From an uncultured Succinatimonas sp. (GTDB lineage Bacteria; Pseudomonadota; Gammaproteobacteria; Enterobacterales; Succinivibrionaceae): a stretch of DNA of 14,585 nucleotides. A program made the position numbers and the translations under genes. Below are positions 5,886 through 14,085 of the stretch, piece by piece (the first letter of the stretch is position 1; each line of letters starts with the position of its first letter). The stretch spans positions 1 through 14,585 of the forward strand of contig CAJKNC010000038.1 in assembly GCA_905201175.1 (NCBI GenBank), given 5' to 3'. Below the pieces are notes generated by a model. It worked only from the letters and a program-made list of their open reading frames with translations, was not told the origin of the DNA and did not search any database.

Positions 5886-8800
5886 ATGACTGAAAATACA
5901 ATCGATCTGGATGTTGTAAAAAACTTCGTATTAAGGCGTTCATCTATTATTGAAGCTAGTGCCGGTACAGGAAAAACCTTTAATATCACCTATATGGTCT
6001 TAAGGCTGTTATTAGGACCTGCTGGCGATAATGATAAAAGTGCTCTGAATGAAGCTTTAAATATTGAAAATATCCTGGTTGTTACCTTTACCCGCTCTGC
6101 AACAGCTGAGCTTCGTGATCGTATTCGCGATAAAATCCGTACACTGAGAATTATCTTAGAAAAATTAAGCGCAGCTCCTATACAAAAAAGCTTTTTACCC
6201 AATGAAATTGCCGAAAAGCAGATCTCCGATCTTATCAGCAGCTATTTGCCTCAGGAAGACCGCGAGCTTTTAGACAAGGCCTTAAAAAATCCTGATGATG
6301 AAGATTATCTCTCTGACAATGCACGTCTTATCTGTAAAAAGAAAGCCCGAATTCTTATTAGAGCCGAACGAAATATCGACACTGCCTCAATTCGGACTAT
6401 CCACTCCTTCTGCAGCAGCGTTGTAAATCAGATTTATGCTTTTGAATCCGGAGAACCTTTCAGCACCAATCTCAGCGACGATATTTCTCAGCAATATCAT
6501 AAAGCCTGCGCTTATGTTTTCAGAAAGCTTTTTTACACCAATAAAGACGCTCAGCTGCTATTGTCCATTATCGGCACTCCTAAAGATAAAGATTTTGAAA
6601 GCATGATTTATGCGCTTAAAAAGGCCAGAATTTTAGGTAATGGCAAGCTTAAGGAGCCTTTAGTAAATCTGCACGGCTATGCTCTAAATTTAGGAGAGGA
6701 GACTAAAAAGCTTTTTATATTCAATCCAAATCTTTTAACTCAGCTTTTAGCTAAAAATAAAAGCTTAGAGAAAAAATTGTCGCTGCTGCTGTCATATATA
6801 AAAGAAAGTCAGCCTAAGTATAAAGATGAGGCTTATGAGATTCTTAAAGCCTGGGCTGCCAGCTATAAAGACTGCGAGATTTTATCCGACGGTATTAAAC
6901 TTAATAATACTGAGTACAATAAAATAAATAAAGAGCCTTTTACAGATATCAAGAAAATTATAGAAAACTGTAATTTTTTTGACAGCTTAGATAGCTTTTA
7001 CTCCAAAGCCTTTTCAGACCGCGCTCCAGCTTTACATAATCAAAAAAATTTTATAAATCAAAGATGTAAAGTACGTGAAAAAGAATACACAGCAGAATTT
7101 GCAAAATTCAAGCAAGATTCCCAAGAATTAAGTAGGCATCTAGAGCTTGCTTATAGCGTTTTACGATATAAAAAATTCGTCATGCTCTTAATTAGCCTTA
7201 TGATCATCGATAAAACCGATGAAATCTGTACTAAAGAGCAGGTTATTTCAAATGACGAGGTTTTATATAAATTAGCTAAGGCTCTAAGACACGGTACTGA
7301 AGGTGAAAATTTAGCCAAAGCAATAAGACGCCGCTATCGCGTTGCAATTATCGATGAATTTCAGGATACAGATCCAGTTCAGCTGGATATTTTCAGCAAT
7401 ATCTATCTTGAGAAAAATTACGTAAAATCCATTAAAGCAAATCCGCAGCTCGGAGCTTACTGCTACATCATTGGCGATCCTAAGCAATCAATTTATGCCT
7501 TCAGAAATGCTGATATTAATTCCTATATTAAGGCTAAAAATCTCATCAAAAATATCGCTAAGCCTGAAATAGCAGTTTATTCCTTAAAGAAAAATTTCCG
7601 CTCAGCTCCTGATGTGATTGAAGGCGTCAATGCTATCTTCAGTCAGAAAAATAATCCTTTTGACACTAATCCTGAGGACGTAAGCTTTGTTAAAGCTTTA
7701 GGCGTAAGCGGTAAAAAAGCCTTTTTCTTTGATGATGACAGACAATTTAAAGCAGCTAATTTTGTTAAGACTTTTACTATTGAAAATGGCAAAAAAACAC
7801 TTGAAGTTCAAGCGCAGACTGCCGCATATGATATTTATCAGTGTCTCAAGCATGGCGTCTTAACCACAGATCCTCAAGAGAAATTGCACTTATCAGCTAA
7901 TAAATATATACCTAATATTAAAGCTGACGATATTACTATATTAGTTGCTAATTCTAATGAATACAAAGCTATAGCTAAGGCTTTAGAGCAATACAATATT
8001 CCCTGTGTTTACTATTCGGATAAAACTTCAGTATTAAAAATTAATTCTAAAGCATATCCTCAAAACGACACGCCTTCTAAAGAAGTAGTTAATATTTTTT
8101 ATCTTATGGAAGCAATGTTAGATTGCTTCAATCGCAATAAGATCTTAAGGCTCCTAGGCTCAGCTCTGCTTAAAAAAGACTCTCAGAAATTCATGCAGAG
8201 TCTTCAGGATGAGGTAATTGAAAATGAGGTATCTCTTTTACAGGAATGCGCTAAATTGTGGGAACGCTGGGGATTTTTGACTGCTTTCTTAAAATGGTTT
8301 AAAGCGCCGCTGCATCAGGGGCTTTCCACCTTTTTATCTTTAAAAGGCGGTGAGCGAGAGCTGACTAATTATCTGCAGATTACTGAAATTGTCCAAAAGC
8401 TTCATACCGAAGTTCATGGAGCTAATGCGCAGATGCAGCGCTTCAGACAATTAGTAGATGAGGATATTCAGCAAAATCTCGCCTCTGAGCTTACGCAAAA
8501 GCGCTTAGAATCGGAGAACCGTCAAGTCAAAGTTTATACCATTCATAAATCTAAGGGCCTAGAATTCCCTATCGTCTTTATGCCTTTTTTATGGGGCAGT
8601 AAAAATAACAACAATAAAAACGGCTCAGTTTATTATGATGAAAATAATCAAATCAGATGCTATTCATTAGATAATGCTGATGAGATCATCAATAAAGCCG
8701 AAATGCAGGAGGACGTACGTCTTTTATATGTAGCGCTTACTCGTGCGGCAGCGGCAAACTTTATTTATTTAGGCACAGATAAGGAAAAGACTGCAGATAA

Positions 8801-9917
8801 TTGCAAAAGCTTAAACAGGCTGGTTGAAGACGCCTCTCCTCAGGGCAAGCTGCTGTCTGCAAAATATCGTCTCAATGATCAGGAAATTCCTTTATTTGAA
8901 GATATTACTCACAGAGAATTCAGCGATACAGCTCTATCTGATAATCAAGAAGCTGAAGCTGCTGCTGAAATTGCTCCGTCAAGGCTTAAAGATAAAATAA
9001 AATACGATTTTATTATTTCTTCCTATTCAGATATTGTCTCGGGGTTGTACGGACACGATCCTAAAGATGATTTTGAAAATGAAGTCTATGATGAAGCCAT
9101 TGACATAGACAAGCGCTTTGTTTTTCCTAAAGGTACCTCAGCTGGCTCATTTTTACATGAAATGCTGCAGAACTGCGCCTTTGAGCAAAGCTTAAATGAT
9201 GATTACCGCAAAAGCTTTGTTTTAGAATGCTTGAATAATGATTATCGCGCCGTTACTGCAAATTGGCAGCTGTGCGAGGATAAAGCTGCGCTGCTTAAAC
9301 TGCAGCAGCATAATTTGAGCCTATGGCTCTGCAATATCGTTAAAGCCAATCTAAAAGCAGCTGTCCGTTCCAATCAGGATTTCTCACTGTCTTCTCTGCA
9401 GAAGGGACAATATATTCCGGAAATGGAATTTTTAATTCCTATAAACTCTCTGCATACCTATAATGATTTAAATTTGATGTGCCTTGAAAACGCTAAGCTA
9501 GAAAATGCTGCTTATCAGGGCATGGTCTTAGCCGACAATAAAAAAGCGACTCATCTTATAGGCTATATAACCGGCTCTATAGACTTGGTTTTCTGCTATC
9601 AGAATCGTTTTTATGTAATTGACTATAAATCAAATTACCTAGGAAACCGTCCGGATTGCTATTCCTCAAAAGCAATCTCCGAAAACGTCTTCAGTCCCTA
9701 TCACCGCTATGACATGCAGTATCTTATTTATTCCGTGGCCCTGCAGCGCTTTTTAAGATCGCGTCTTAAAGCTAGATACAGCTATGAACAGCATTTCGGC
9801 GGCGTAATCTACCTATATCTGCGCGGCTTATATGAAAATCAGGATTTAGGCATGTTTGCAACCAGGCCTTCTGCTGCTACTGTTGATGCCTTTGAAAAAC
9901 TGCTGTGTGAGGATTAG
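5886..9917 (+). CDS. recB: Exonuclease V beta subunit RecB (helicase-nuclease)
   Basis: RecB is the 3'-5' superfamily 1A helicase and the only nuclease of RecBCD; after Chi it loads RecA. The helicase motifs are complete: Walker A ASAGTGKT (24-31, Lys30), VVTFTRSATAELRDR (Ia), IDEFQDTDPVQ (Walker B, Asp490-Glu491), IGDPKQSIYAFR (III), LKKNFRS (IV), TIHKSKGLEF (V, from 885) and DVRLLYVALTRA (VI). The C-terminal nuclease is intact: His1091 in GSFLHEML, Asp1233 in GSIDLVF, and Asp1246/Lys1248 in VIDYKSNYLG, corresponding to E. coli His956, Asp1067, Asp1080 and Lys1082 with the same 13-residue spacing between the aspartates. The length is 1343 residues against about 1180 in E. coli; since the part after the active site is about equal, the extra residues lie upstream of it. 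The ATG follows the recC stop by 2 bases with only a weak Shine-Dalgarno (TGGA, 5873-5876), which suggests translational coupling. Confidence 0.96.
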   Translation: MTENTIDLDVVKNFVLRRSSIIEASAGTGKTFNITYMVLRLLLGPAGDNDKSALNEALNIENILVVTFTRSATAELRDRIRDKIRTLRIILEKLSAAPIQKSFLPNEIAEKQISDLISSYLPQEDRELLDKALKNPDDEDYLSDNARLICKKKARILIRAERNIDTASIRTIHSFCSSVVNQIYAFESGEPFSTNLSDDISQQYHKACAYVFRKLFYTNKDAQLLLSIIGTPKDKDFESMIYALKKARILGNGKLKEPLVNLHGYALNLGEETKKLFIFNPNLLTQLLAKNKSLEKKLSLLLSYIKESQPKYKDEAYEILKAWAASYKDCEILSDGIKLNNTEYNKINKEPFTDIKKIIENCNFFDSLDSFYSKAFSDRAPALHNQKNFINQRCKVREKEYTAEFAKFKQDSQELSRHLELAYSVLRYKKFVMLLISLMIIDKTDEICTKEQVISNDEVLYKLAKALRHGTEGENLAKAIRRRYRVAIIDEFQDTDPVQLDIFSNIYLEKNYVKSIKANPQLGAYCYIIGDPKQSIYAFRNADINSYIKAKNLIKNIAKPEIAVYSLKKNFRSAPDVIEGVNAIFSQKNNPFDTNPEDVSFVKALGVSGKKAFFFDDDRQFKAANFVKTFTIENGKKTLEVQAQTAAYDIYQCLKHGVLTTDPQEKLHLSANKYIPNIKADDITILVANSNEYKAIAKALEQYNIPCVYYSDKTSVLKINSKAYPQNDTPSKEVVNIFYLMEAMLDCFNRNKILRLLGSALLKKDSQKFMQSLQDEVIENEVSLLQECAKLWERWGFLTAFLKWFKAPLHQGLSTFLSLKGGERELTNYLQITEIVQKLHTEVHGANAQMQRFRQLVDEDIQQNLASELTQKRLESENRQVKVYTIHKSKGLEFPIVFMPFLWGSKNNNNKNGSVYYDENNQIRCYSLDNADEIINKAEMQEDVRLLYVALTRAAAANFIYLGTDKEKTADNCKSLNRLVEDASPQGKLLSAKYRLNDQEIPLFEDITHREFSDTALSDNQEAEAAAEIAPSRLKDKIKYDFIISSYSDIVSGLYGHDPKDDFENEVYDEAIDIDKRFVFPKGTSAGSFLHEMLQNCAFEQSLNDDYRKSFVLECLNNDYRAVTANWQLCEDKAALLKLQQHNLSLWLCNIVKANLKAAVRSNQDFSLSSLQKGQYIPEMEFLIPINSLHTYNDLNLMCLENAKLENAAYQGMVLADNKKATHLIGYITGSIDLVFCYQNRFYVIDYKSNYLGNRPDCYSSKAISENVFSPYHRYDMQYLIYSVALQRFLRSRLKARYSYEQHFGGVIYLYLRGLYENQDLGMFATRPSAATVDAFEKLLCED

Positions 9918-9918
9918 C

Positions 9919-11928
9919 ATGAATAAGATTTCTGAATTTTTAAAAACTGCTCACGAGTCAAGCTTAGTCTCCCCTCTGTCCTATGCTCTAGCCTTGCGTT
10001 TTTGTCAGAGCGACTTTGCTTCATTAATAGTAATCATGCTTAATTTCAGATTGGAGCAATGCGCCGATGTATGCTTAAATCTCGATGAAAGCATTGCAAA
10101 CAAAAAAGATTCTATTCTAAGCTTTTTAAAGACAGCTTTTGCCTCCTCGCAAGATAAAAGCAACCTAAAAAGTTTAAACGGCGATCTCTTTATTGAGCAT
10201 GCACTGAAAATTCTTAAGAAAAAAGCCCGCAAACGCGAAAGCTTCACACTTGCAGAAATAATCTCCGAAAACCTCTCGGAATTTGCCCCATACATAAGCA
10301 AAGCGGAAAATCTTCAGGATACGCCTCTAGTCTTTGATGAAAAGCTCGAGCGGCTTTACTTTCATCGCTATTTTGATTATGAAAATGAAGCGGCTTCTTT
10401 TATAAAAAGCTCCATTACGCAGGCAGAGCCTGATGAGTCTTTAGATAATAACCTCGATCTTTTATTTTATGATGACAGCAATGAGCCTAATTACCAGAAA
10501 ATTGCCGTAAGGCAGTCATATCTAAATAAATTTTCTGTCATTTCCGGAGGCCCTGGTACAGGCAAAACTACAACTGTAACTAAGCTTTTAATCCTATTGC
10601 TAGCCCAAAATCCGCAGCTTAAAATAGCTCTTTCAGCACCGACAGGCAAAGCTGCTGCACGCCTGCATGAGTCAATTGCTTCCCAAAAAAATTTTATTTT
10701 AAGCAATCCGCAGTTTTTAAATAATTTAAAGAAAATTGCCCCGTTCTGCGAAGCTGCAGATCTTATAGCAGCGTTGCCTGAGGAAACCGCTACCGTTCAT
10801 AATCTTCTTAAGATCATTCCTCATAAAGTTATTCCTACATATAACGAGCACAATAAGCTTCCGTATGATGTGGTATTAGTAGATGAAGTTTCCATGCTCG
10901 ATCTCTCCTTATTCCATCATCTAGTTAAAGCTCTTCCTGAAAACTGCCGCCTGATCCTTTTAGGAGATCGCAATCAGTTAAGCTCTGTAGAAGCCGGTGC
11001 TGTTTTAGCTGAAATCAGCAGCTATGCCATTGCAGCAAAGCACTCCTTCTTTACCGAGCTTAAAATAGGCTATCGCTGCAATCCGGAAATCAGCGAGCTT
11101 GCCAGTCTCATAAATGCCGATGATTTTTATGAGCAGTATAAACAGCTCAGGAGCGCTGAAAATTCTGCTTCCTGGCCTAAAATCTGCTCTCTATTTAATC
11201 AAGATAAGGTCAGCTCTTCTCAAGGAGATGTTATTACCTGGTATAAAGACTTCAATAGTGCGCAAAAGCTTGCCGATGAATGCCTTACTGATGTAAATGG
11301 AAGCTTCATGGGCTTTATCAGCGAGCTTAAAGCTAAAACAAAGAATGGAACAGAAGGGCTTGACTCGATTACAGCTCATGAAATTTTTAGGCAATTAAAT
11401 ACTTTTAGGATCCTCTGCTCAAACCGTAACGGCGCATTAGGTCAGAATATTTTAAATGAATTAATAGCCGATCAGGTTTTCTCTAAAATCTATAATAGAA
11501 AACGCAGCGAAAATGATAAGTTCTTTACCGGGCAAGTCATCATGATTACGCAGAATAATCAGGCTTTAGAGCTTGCTAATGGCGATATCGGCTTTTGTGC
11601 TCCATGCAAAGAACACAATAATGCTCTGCGGATTTTTTTTGAGGGCTCTAATGCCAATAATGTACGCATAATAAATCCTATCTTTTTAAGCAATTACGAC
11701 TTAGGCTTTGCCATGACGGTGCATAAATCCCAAGGCAGTGAATACGCTACCATTGCTTTAGCTGCATCTTTAACCGACAATCCGGTGCTGACGAAAGAGC
11801 TTATGTATACAGCAATTACCCGAGCGCGCAGCAGAGTTAAGCTTTACTGCAGCGAAGATATTTTCAAAATTGCCTGTCAGCGCAGAATTAAGCGCTCAGG
11901 CGCTCTGGGACTGAGGCTTAAAAACTAA
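9919..11928 (+). CDS. recD: Exonuclease V alpha subunit RecD (5'-3' helicase)
   Basis: RecD is the fast 5'-3' superfamily 1B helicase of RecBCD and is needed for nuclease activity. The length is 669 residues against 608 in E. coli. Seen in order: an N-terminal RecB-binding region (about 1-130), Walker A GGPGTGKT (210-217, Lys216), SAPTGKAAARLHES (motif Ia), VDEVSMLDL (Walker B, Asp322-Glu323), LLGDRNQLSSVEAGAVL (III), then AMTVHKSQGSEY (V, His602-Gly606) and ELMYTAITRARSRVKLY (VI). The ATG at 9919 lies one base after the recB stop and has GAGGA inside the end of recB as Shine-Dalgarno. A start at 9856 in the same frame would add 21 residues, overlap recB and lacks this support. Last gene of the recCBD unit; no intrinsic terminator is seen in the 60 bases after it. 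Confidence 0.95.
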   Translation: MNKISEFLKTAHESSLVSPLSYALALRFCQSDFASLIVIMLNFRLEQCADVCLNLDESIANKKDSILSFLKTAFASSQDKSNLKSLNGDLFIEHALKILKKKARKRESFTLAEIISENLSEFAPYISKAENLQDTPLVFDEKLERLYFHRYFDYENEAASFIKSSITQAEPDESLDNNLDLLFYDDSNEPNYQKIAVRQSYLNKFSVISGGPGTGKTTTVTKLLILLLAQNPQLKIALSAPTGKAAARLHESIASQKNFILSNPQFLNNLKKIAPFCEAADLIAALPEETATVHNLLKIIPHKVIPTYNEHNKLPYDVVLVDEVSMLDLSLFHHLVKALPENCRLILLGDRNQLSSVEAGAVLAEISSYAIAAKHSFFTELKIGYRCNPEISELASLINADDFYEQYKQLRSAENSASWPKICSLFNQDKVSSSQGDVITWYKDFNSAQKLADECLTDVNGSFMGFISELKAKTKNGTEGLDSITAHEIFRQLNTFRILCSNRNGALGQNILNELIADQVFSKIYNRKRSENDKFFTGQVIMITQNNQALELANGDIGFCAPCKEHNNALRIFFEGSNANNVRIINPIFLSNYDLGFAMTVHKSQGSEYATIALAASLTDNPVLTKELMYTAITRARSRVKLYCSEDIFKIACQRRIKRSGALGLRLKN

Positions 11929-11988
11929 AACAGTAAGCTATGAAAACAAATTTCTGCTAAACTAAAGTATCTGTTTTTGAGGGAAAAA

Positions 11989-12645
11989 ATGTTATTTGCA
12001 GATCTTGGAATTACTAATATTTATGCCTATATGCTAGGCGCTTTCTTAATTATCTTATGTCCAGGCCCTAATAGCCTCTATGTTCTAAATACCAGCATCC
12101 GCTACGGCATGACTCCTGCCTTCAGAGCTATGGCTGCTGTAATTTGCGGCGATACAATTTTAATCACCGCATCCTTTTTAGGAGTTGCTTCATTAATAAA
12201 GGCTAATCATGAACTATTTTTTATTCTAAAAGCCTTAGGTGCAGCATATCTTTGTTATTTAGGCATAAAAATAATTTTAGAAACGCTTAAAAGCAAAGTG
12301 CAGGCAAATAATCACCGTTCGCAGACACAAACTAAAGATAAACAAAAAGTAAAGGCTTTTAGAACGGCTATGCTGCTAAGCCTAACTAATCCCAAAGCGA
12401 TTCTTTTCTTTATGGCTTTTTTTGTACAGTTTATTGACAACAGCTATGGTCATACCGGACTTTGCTATCTAATCTTAGCCTCTATTCTGCAGTTTTTCAG
12501 CTTTTCCTATCTGTTATGCTTAATCTTAGGCGGATGCGCTATTGTCAGATGGGTACAGACAAAGCCTTTTATCGGCAAATTAGGCAATCGCTTAACAGGA
12601 TCGATATTCATTCTATTTGCCGCTAAGCTTGTAATTGACGCCTAG
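11989..12645 (+). CDS. leuE: LeuE-type amino-acid exporter (LysE/RhtB family)
   Basis: Inner-membrane efflux protein of 218 residues, probably exporting neutral amino acids such as leucine and analogues, driven by the proton gradient. The family signature CPGPN (24-28) lies in the first membrane segment. SLTNPKAILFF and FFVQFID (about 131-151) are shared nearly word for word with E. coli LeuE, as are GAAYLCYLGIKI and the C-terminal GNRLTGSIFILFAAKL. About six membrane segments can be placed near 10-34, 42-68, 72-94, 123-150, 158-184 and 201-217, with a hydrophilic loop (about 96-122) in the middle. The ATG at 11989 has Shine-Dalgarno GAGGG (11979-11983) 5 bases upstream; a TTG at 11977 would start inside that signal and is rejected. 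It could be read through from recD or have its own promoter. The substrate is inferred from similarity only. Confidence 0.85.
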   Translation: MLFADLGITNIYAYMLGAFLIILCPGPNSLYVLNTSIRYGMTPAFRAMAAVICGDTILITASFLGVASLIKANHELFFILKALGAAYLCYLGIKIILETLKSKVQANNHRSQTQTKDKQKVKAFRTAMLLSLTNPKAILFFMAFFVQFIDNSYGHTGLCYLILASILQFFSFSYLLCLILGGCAIVRWVQTKPFIGKLGNRLTGSIFILFAAKLVIDA

Positions 12646-12663
12646 ATAATAACTTATTTTAAA

Positions 12664-12720
12664 AGTCCTCTTTGGAGGGCTAAATATTCCTAGCCTTTCT
12701 GCTGAATTTCCAGCTTATTT
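12664..12720. other. Cluster of overlapping stem-loops after leuE
   Basis: AGTCCTC (12664-12670) pairs with GAGGGCT (12675-12681). The overlapping GGAGGGCTA (12674-12682) can instead pair with TAGCCTTTC (12691-12699) around an 8-base loop. GCTG (12701-12704) and CAGC (12711-12714) form a third small stem followed by TTATTT. The group probably ends leuE transcription, but no stem has a proper T-run on the plus strand. The minus-strand reading of the first stem is followed by TTTT, yet no minus-strand gene needs it. Confidence 0.35.
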
Positions 12721-12741
12721 AGATAATTTTTCATAAATCTT

Positions 12742-12776
12742 TTGTTAATTGAACAATTTAGGTGCAATCTTAAATT
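12742..12776 (+). promoter_or_regulatory. Interrupted palindrome and weak promoter before metE-like gene
   Basis: TTGTT (12742-12746) and AACAA (12752-12756) are inverted repeats separated by AATTG, a plausible operator half-site pair. TTGAAC (12749-12754) could be a -35, with TAAATT (12771-12776) as a -10 at 16 bases, so the palindrome would overlap the -35. The promoter match is poor, and no regulator can be named. Confidence 0.25.
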
Positions 12777-12827
12777 TACTCCTAAAAATTTTTCTTTTAA
12801 TGCTAATATCAAAAGCCATAATTATGA

Positions 12828-12835
12828 AGACGTTT
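12828..12835 (+). promoter_or_regulatory. Partial met box (possible MetJ site)
   Basis: AGACGTTT matches 7 of 8 bases of the MetJ met box AGACGTCT and lies 20 bases before the start of the MetE-like gene. Functional MetJ operators have two or more tandem boxes. The next 8 bases match only 4 of 8 and the previous 8 only 2 of 8, so this is suggestive at best. It would fit repression by S-adenosylmethionine of a methionine-related gene. Confidence 0.25.
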
Positions 12836-12855
12836 ACACAAATACGGAGTATAAG

Positions 12856-13983
12856 ATGTCCAAATTATTCCCTCCATACAGGGCTGATCATGTAGGTTCT
12901 TTTTTACGTCCAGAAAAAATTGCTTCTGCCCGCAATATGTATTTTAAAAACTTAATCTCCAAGGAAGCTTTAACCTTAATTGAAGATGAAGAAATTGCCA
13001 AGCTTGTAAAGCTTGAAGAAGCAAACGGCCTTAAAGCTGTAACTGACGGCGAATTCCGTCGCGCTTACTGGCACTTGGATTTCTTAGCTGCTTTAGACGG
13101 CATTGAGCATATCAGCGCCAAAAACTGGTCAACCCATTTCGAAGGCGTTCAGCCAAAAGCTGAAACCGTAAAAATCGCAGGCAAGATTGGCTTTAGCAAT
13201 ACTCATCCTTTTGTTGATGCTTTAAAGAGATTAATTAATATCGTAGGCGATGATAAAAAAATCAAATTCACCATTCCTTCCCCTTCCATGCTCTATCAGA
13301 TCTGCGTAATCCGCAATAAGGATTATGAGCCTATCGATCTTTATAAGAATAATGACGAATTATTATTCTCTGATATTGCCAATGCCTGGATTGATGCAGC
13401 TAAAACCTTCTACGATTTAGGTCTGCGCTATCTTCAGATTGACGATACCTCCTGGGGCGAGTTCTGCTCTGAAGAAAAAACTGCACTCTACTCAAGCTAT
13501 GGCCGTGATTTAAAATATACTCAAGAGCAGTATGTAAAGGTTATCAATAGAATCCGTGAAGCTTTACCGGAAGACATGACCCTAAGTATGCACATCTGCA
13601 GAGGCAACTTCCGCTCAACCTGGTTCAGCTCAGGCGGCTATGAAAGCGTTGCAGAATTATTATTCGGCAGCTGCAAAATTGATGCTTTCTTCCTTGAGTA
13701 TGATTCTGACAGAGCCGGCGACTTCAAGCCTTTGCGCTTTATCAAAGACCAAACTGTAGTTTTAGGCTTAATTACCTCTAAGTTCCCTGAGCTTGAGGAT
13801 AAGAATTTAGTTAAAGAGCGTATCCGTGAAGCCACTGAGTATGTGCCGCTCAATCAATTATGCTTATCAACTCAGTGCGGCTTCTCCTCAACCGAGGAAG
13901 GCAATGTCTTAACTCAGGAAGAGCAATGGGCTAAGATCCGCTTAGTAAATGAAATTGCTCATGAAGTTTGGACTGATGCATAA
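12856..13983 (+). CDS. Stand-alone MetE catalytic-domain methyltransferase (YxjG/core-MetE type)
   Basis: Cobalamin-independent methionine synthase family protein of 375 residues, which has the C-terminal catalytic barrel of MetE only (full MetE is about 750). It should transfer a methyl group to homocysteine or a similar thiol through a zinc site. The ligands are visible: His246 and Cys248 in HICRGN, Glu281 in FLEYDS and Cys341 in STQCGFSS. The N-terminal RADHVGSFLRP (about 9-19) is the usual family opening, and TDGEFRR and QIDDTSWGEF are further family blocks. The methyl donor is unknown; related short proteins lack the half that helps hold polyglutamyl folate. The ATG at 12856 has Shine-Dalgarno GGAG (12846-12849) 6 bases upstream. 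A TTG at 12742 would add 38 atypical residues and is rejected. It lies on the same strand as leuE, 210 bases downstream, with its own leader carrying a partial met box. Confidence 0.82.
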   Translation: MSKLFPPYRADHVGSFLRPEKIASARNMYFKNLISKEALTLIEDEEIAKLVKLEEANGLKAVTDGEFRRAYWHLDFLAALDGIEHISAKNWSTHFEGVQPKAETVKIAGKIGFSNTHPFVDALKRLINIVGDDKKIKFTIPSPSMLYQICVIRNKDYEPIDLYKNNDELLFSDIANAWIDAAKTFYDLGLRYLQIDDTSWGEFCSEEKTALYSSYGRDLKYTQEQYVKVINRIREALPEDMTLSMHICRGNFRSTWFSSGGYESVAELLFGSCKIDAFFLEYDSDRAGDFKPLRFIKDQTVVLGLITSKFPELEDKNLVKERIREATEYVPLNQLCLSTQCGFSSTEEGNVLTQEEQWAKIRLVNEIAHEVWTDA

Positions 13984-14002
13984 TAAATAAGCACTATTAC
14001 AG

Positions 14003-14034
14003 CGGCCGTATAACTAATAATAAAAATACGGCCG
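14003..14034. terminator. Stem-loop between convergent metE-like and PucR-type genes
   Basis: CGGCCGTAT (14003-14011) and ATACGGCCG (14026-14034) form a perfect 9-pair stem with a 14-base A/T-rich loop. It starts 19 bases after the metE-like stop. No clear T-run follows on either strand, so it is a probable but non-classical, possibly bidirectional terminator. Confidence 0.5.
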
Positions 14035-14085
14035 GCTTGAAGACTGCAGCGCACTAAAGCTTCAGATTAAATACATACTAAACAG

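Noticed and set aside
5990..6202. Minus-strand open frame of 70 codons inside recB
   Set aside because: It is antisense to the conserved RecB helicase motif region and its protein resembles nothing; a coding shadow.
9856..9918. Longer recD start overlapping the end of recB
   Set aside because: The extra 21 residues (Leu/Cys-rich) are encoded in the recB frame shadow. The ATG at 9919 has a proper Shine-Dalgarno and sits one base after the recB stop.
10005..10706. Two minus-strand open frames inside recD
   Set aside because: Both are antisense to conserved RecD sequence, including Walker A, and lack ribosome binding sites; coding shadows.
11114..11394. Two short open frames, one per strand, inside recD
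   Set aside because: They lie in alternative frames of an intact RecD with normal motifs on both sides; coding shadows.
11977..11988. TTG start for the LeuE-like protein
   Set aside because: It overlaps the GAGGG Shine-Dalgarno that serves the ATG at 11989, and E. coli LeuE aligns from that ATG.
12742..12855. 38-residue N-terminal extension of the MetE-like protein from a TTG
   Set aside because: The ATG at 12856 has GGAG 6 bases upstream and begins the family-typical N-terminus; the extension resembles untranslated AT-rich leader.
13638..13853. Minus-strand open frame inside the MetE-like gene
   Set aside because: It is antisense to the zinc-ligand region of an intact enzyme; coding shadow.
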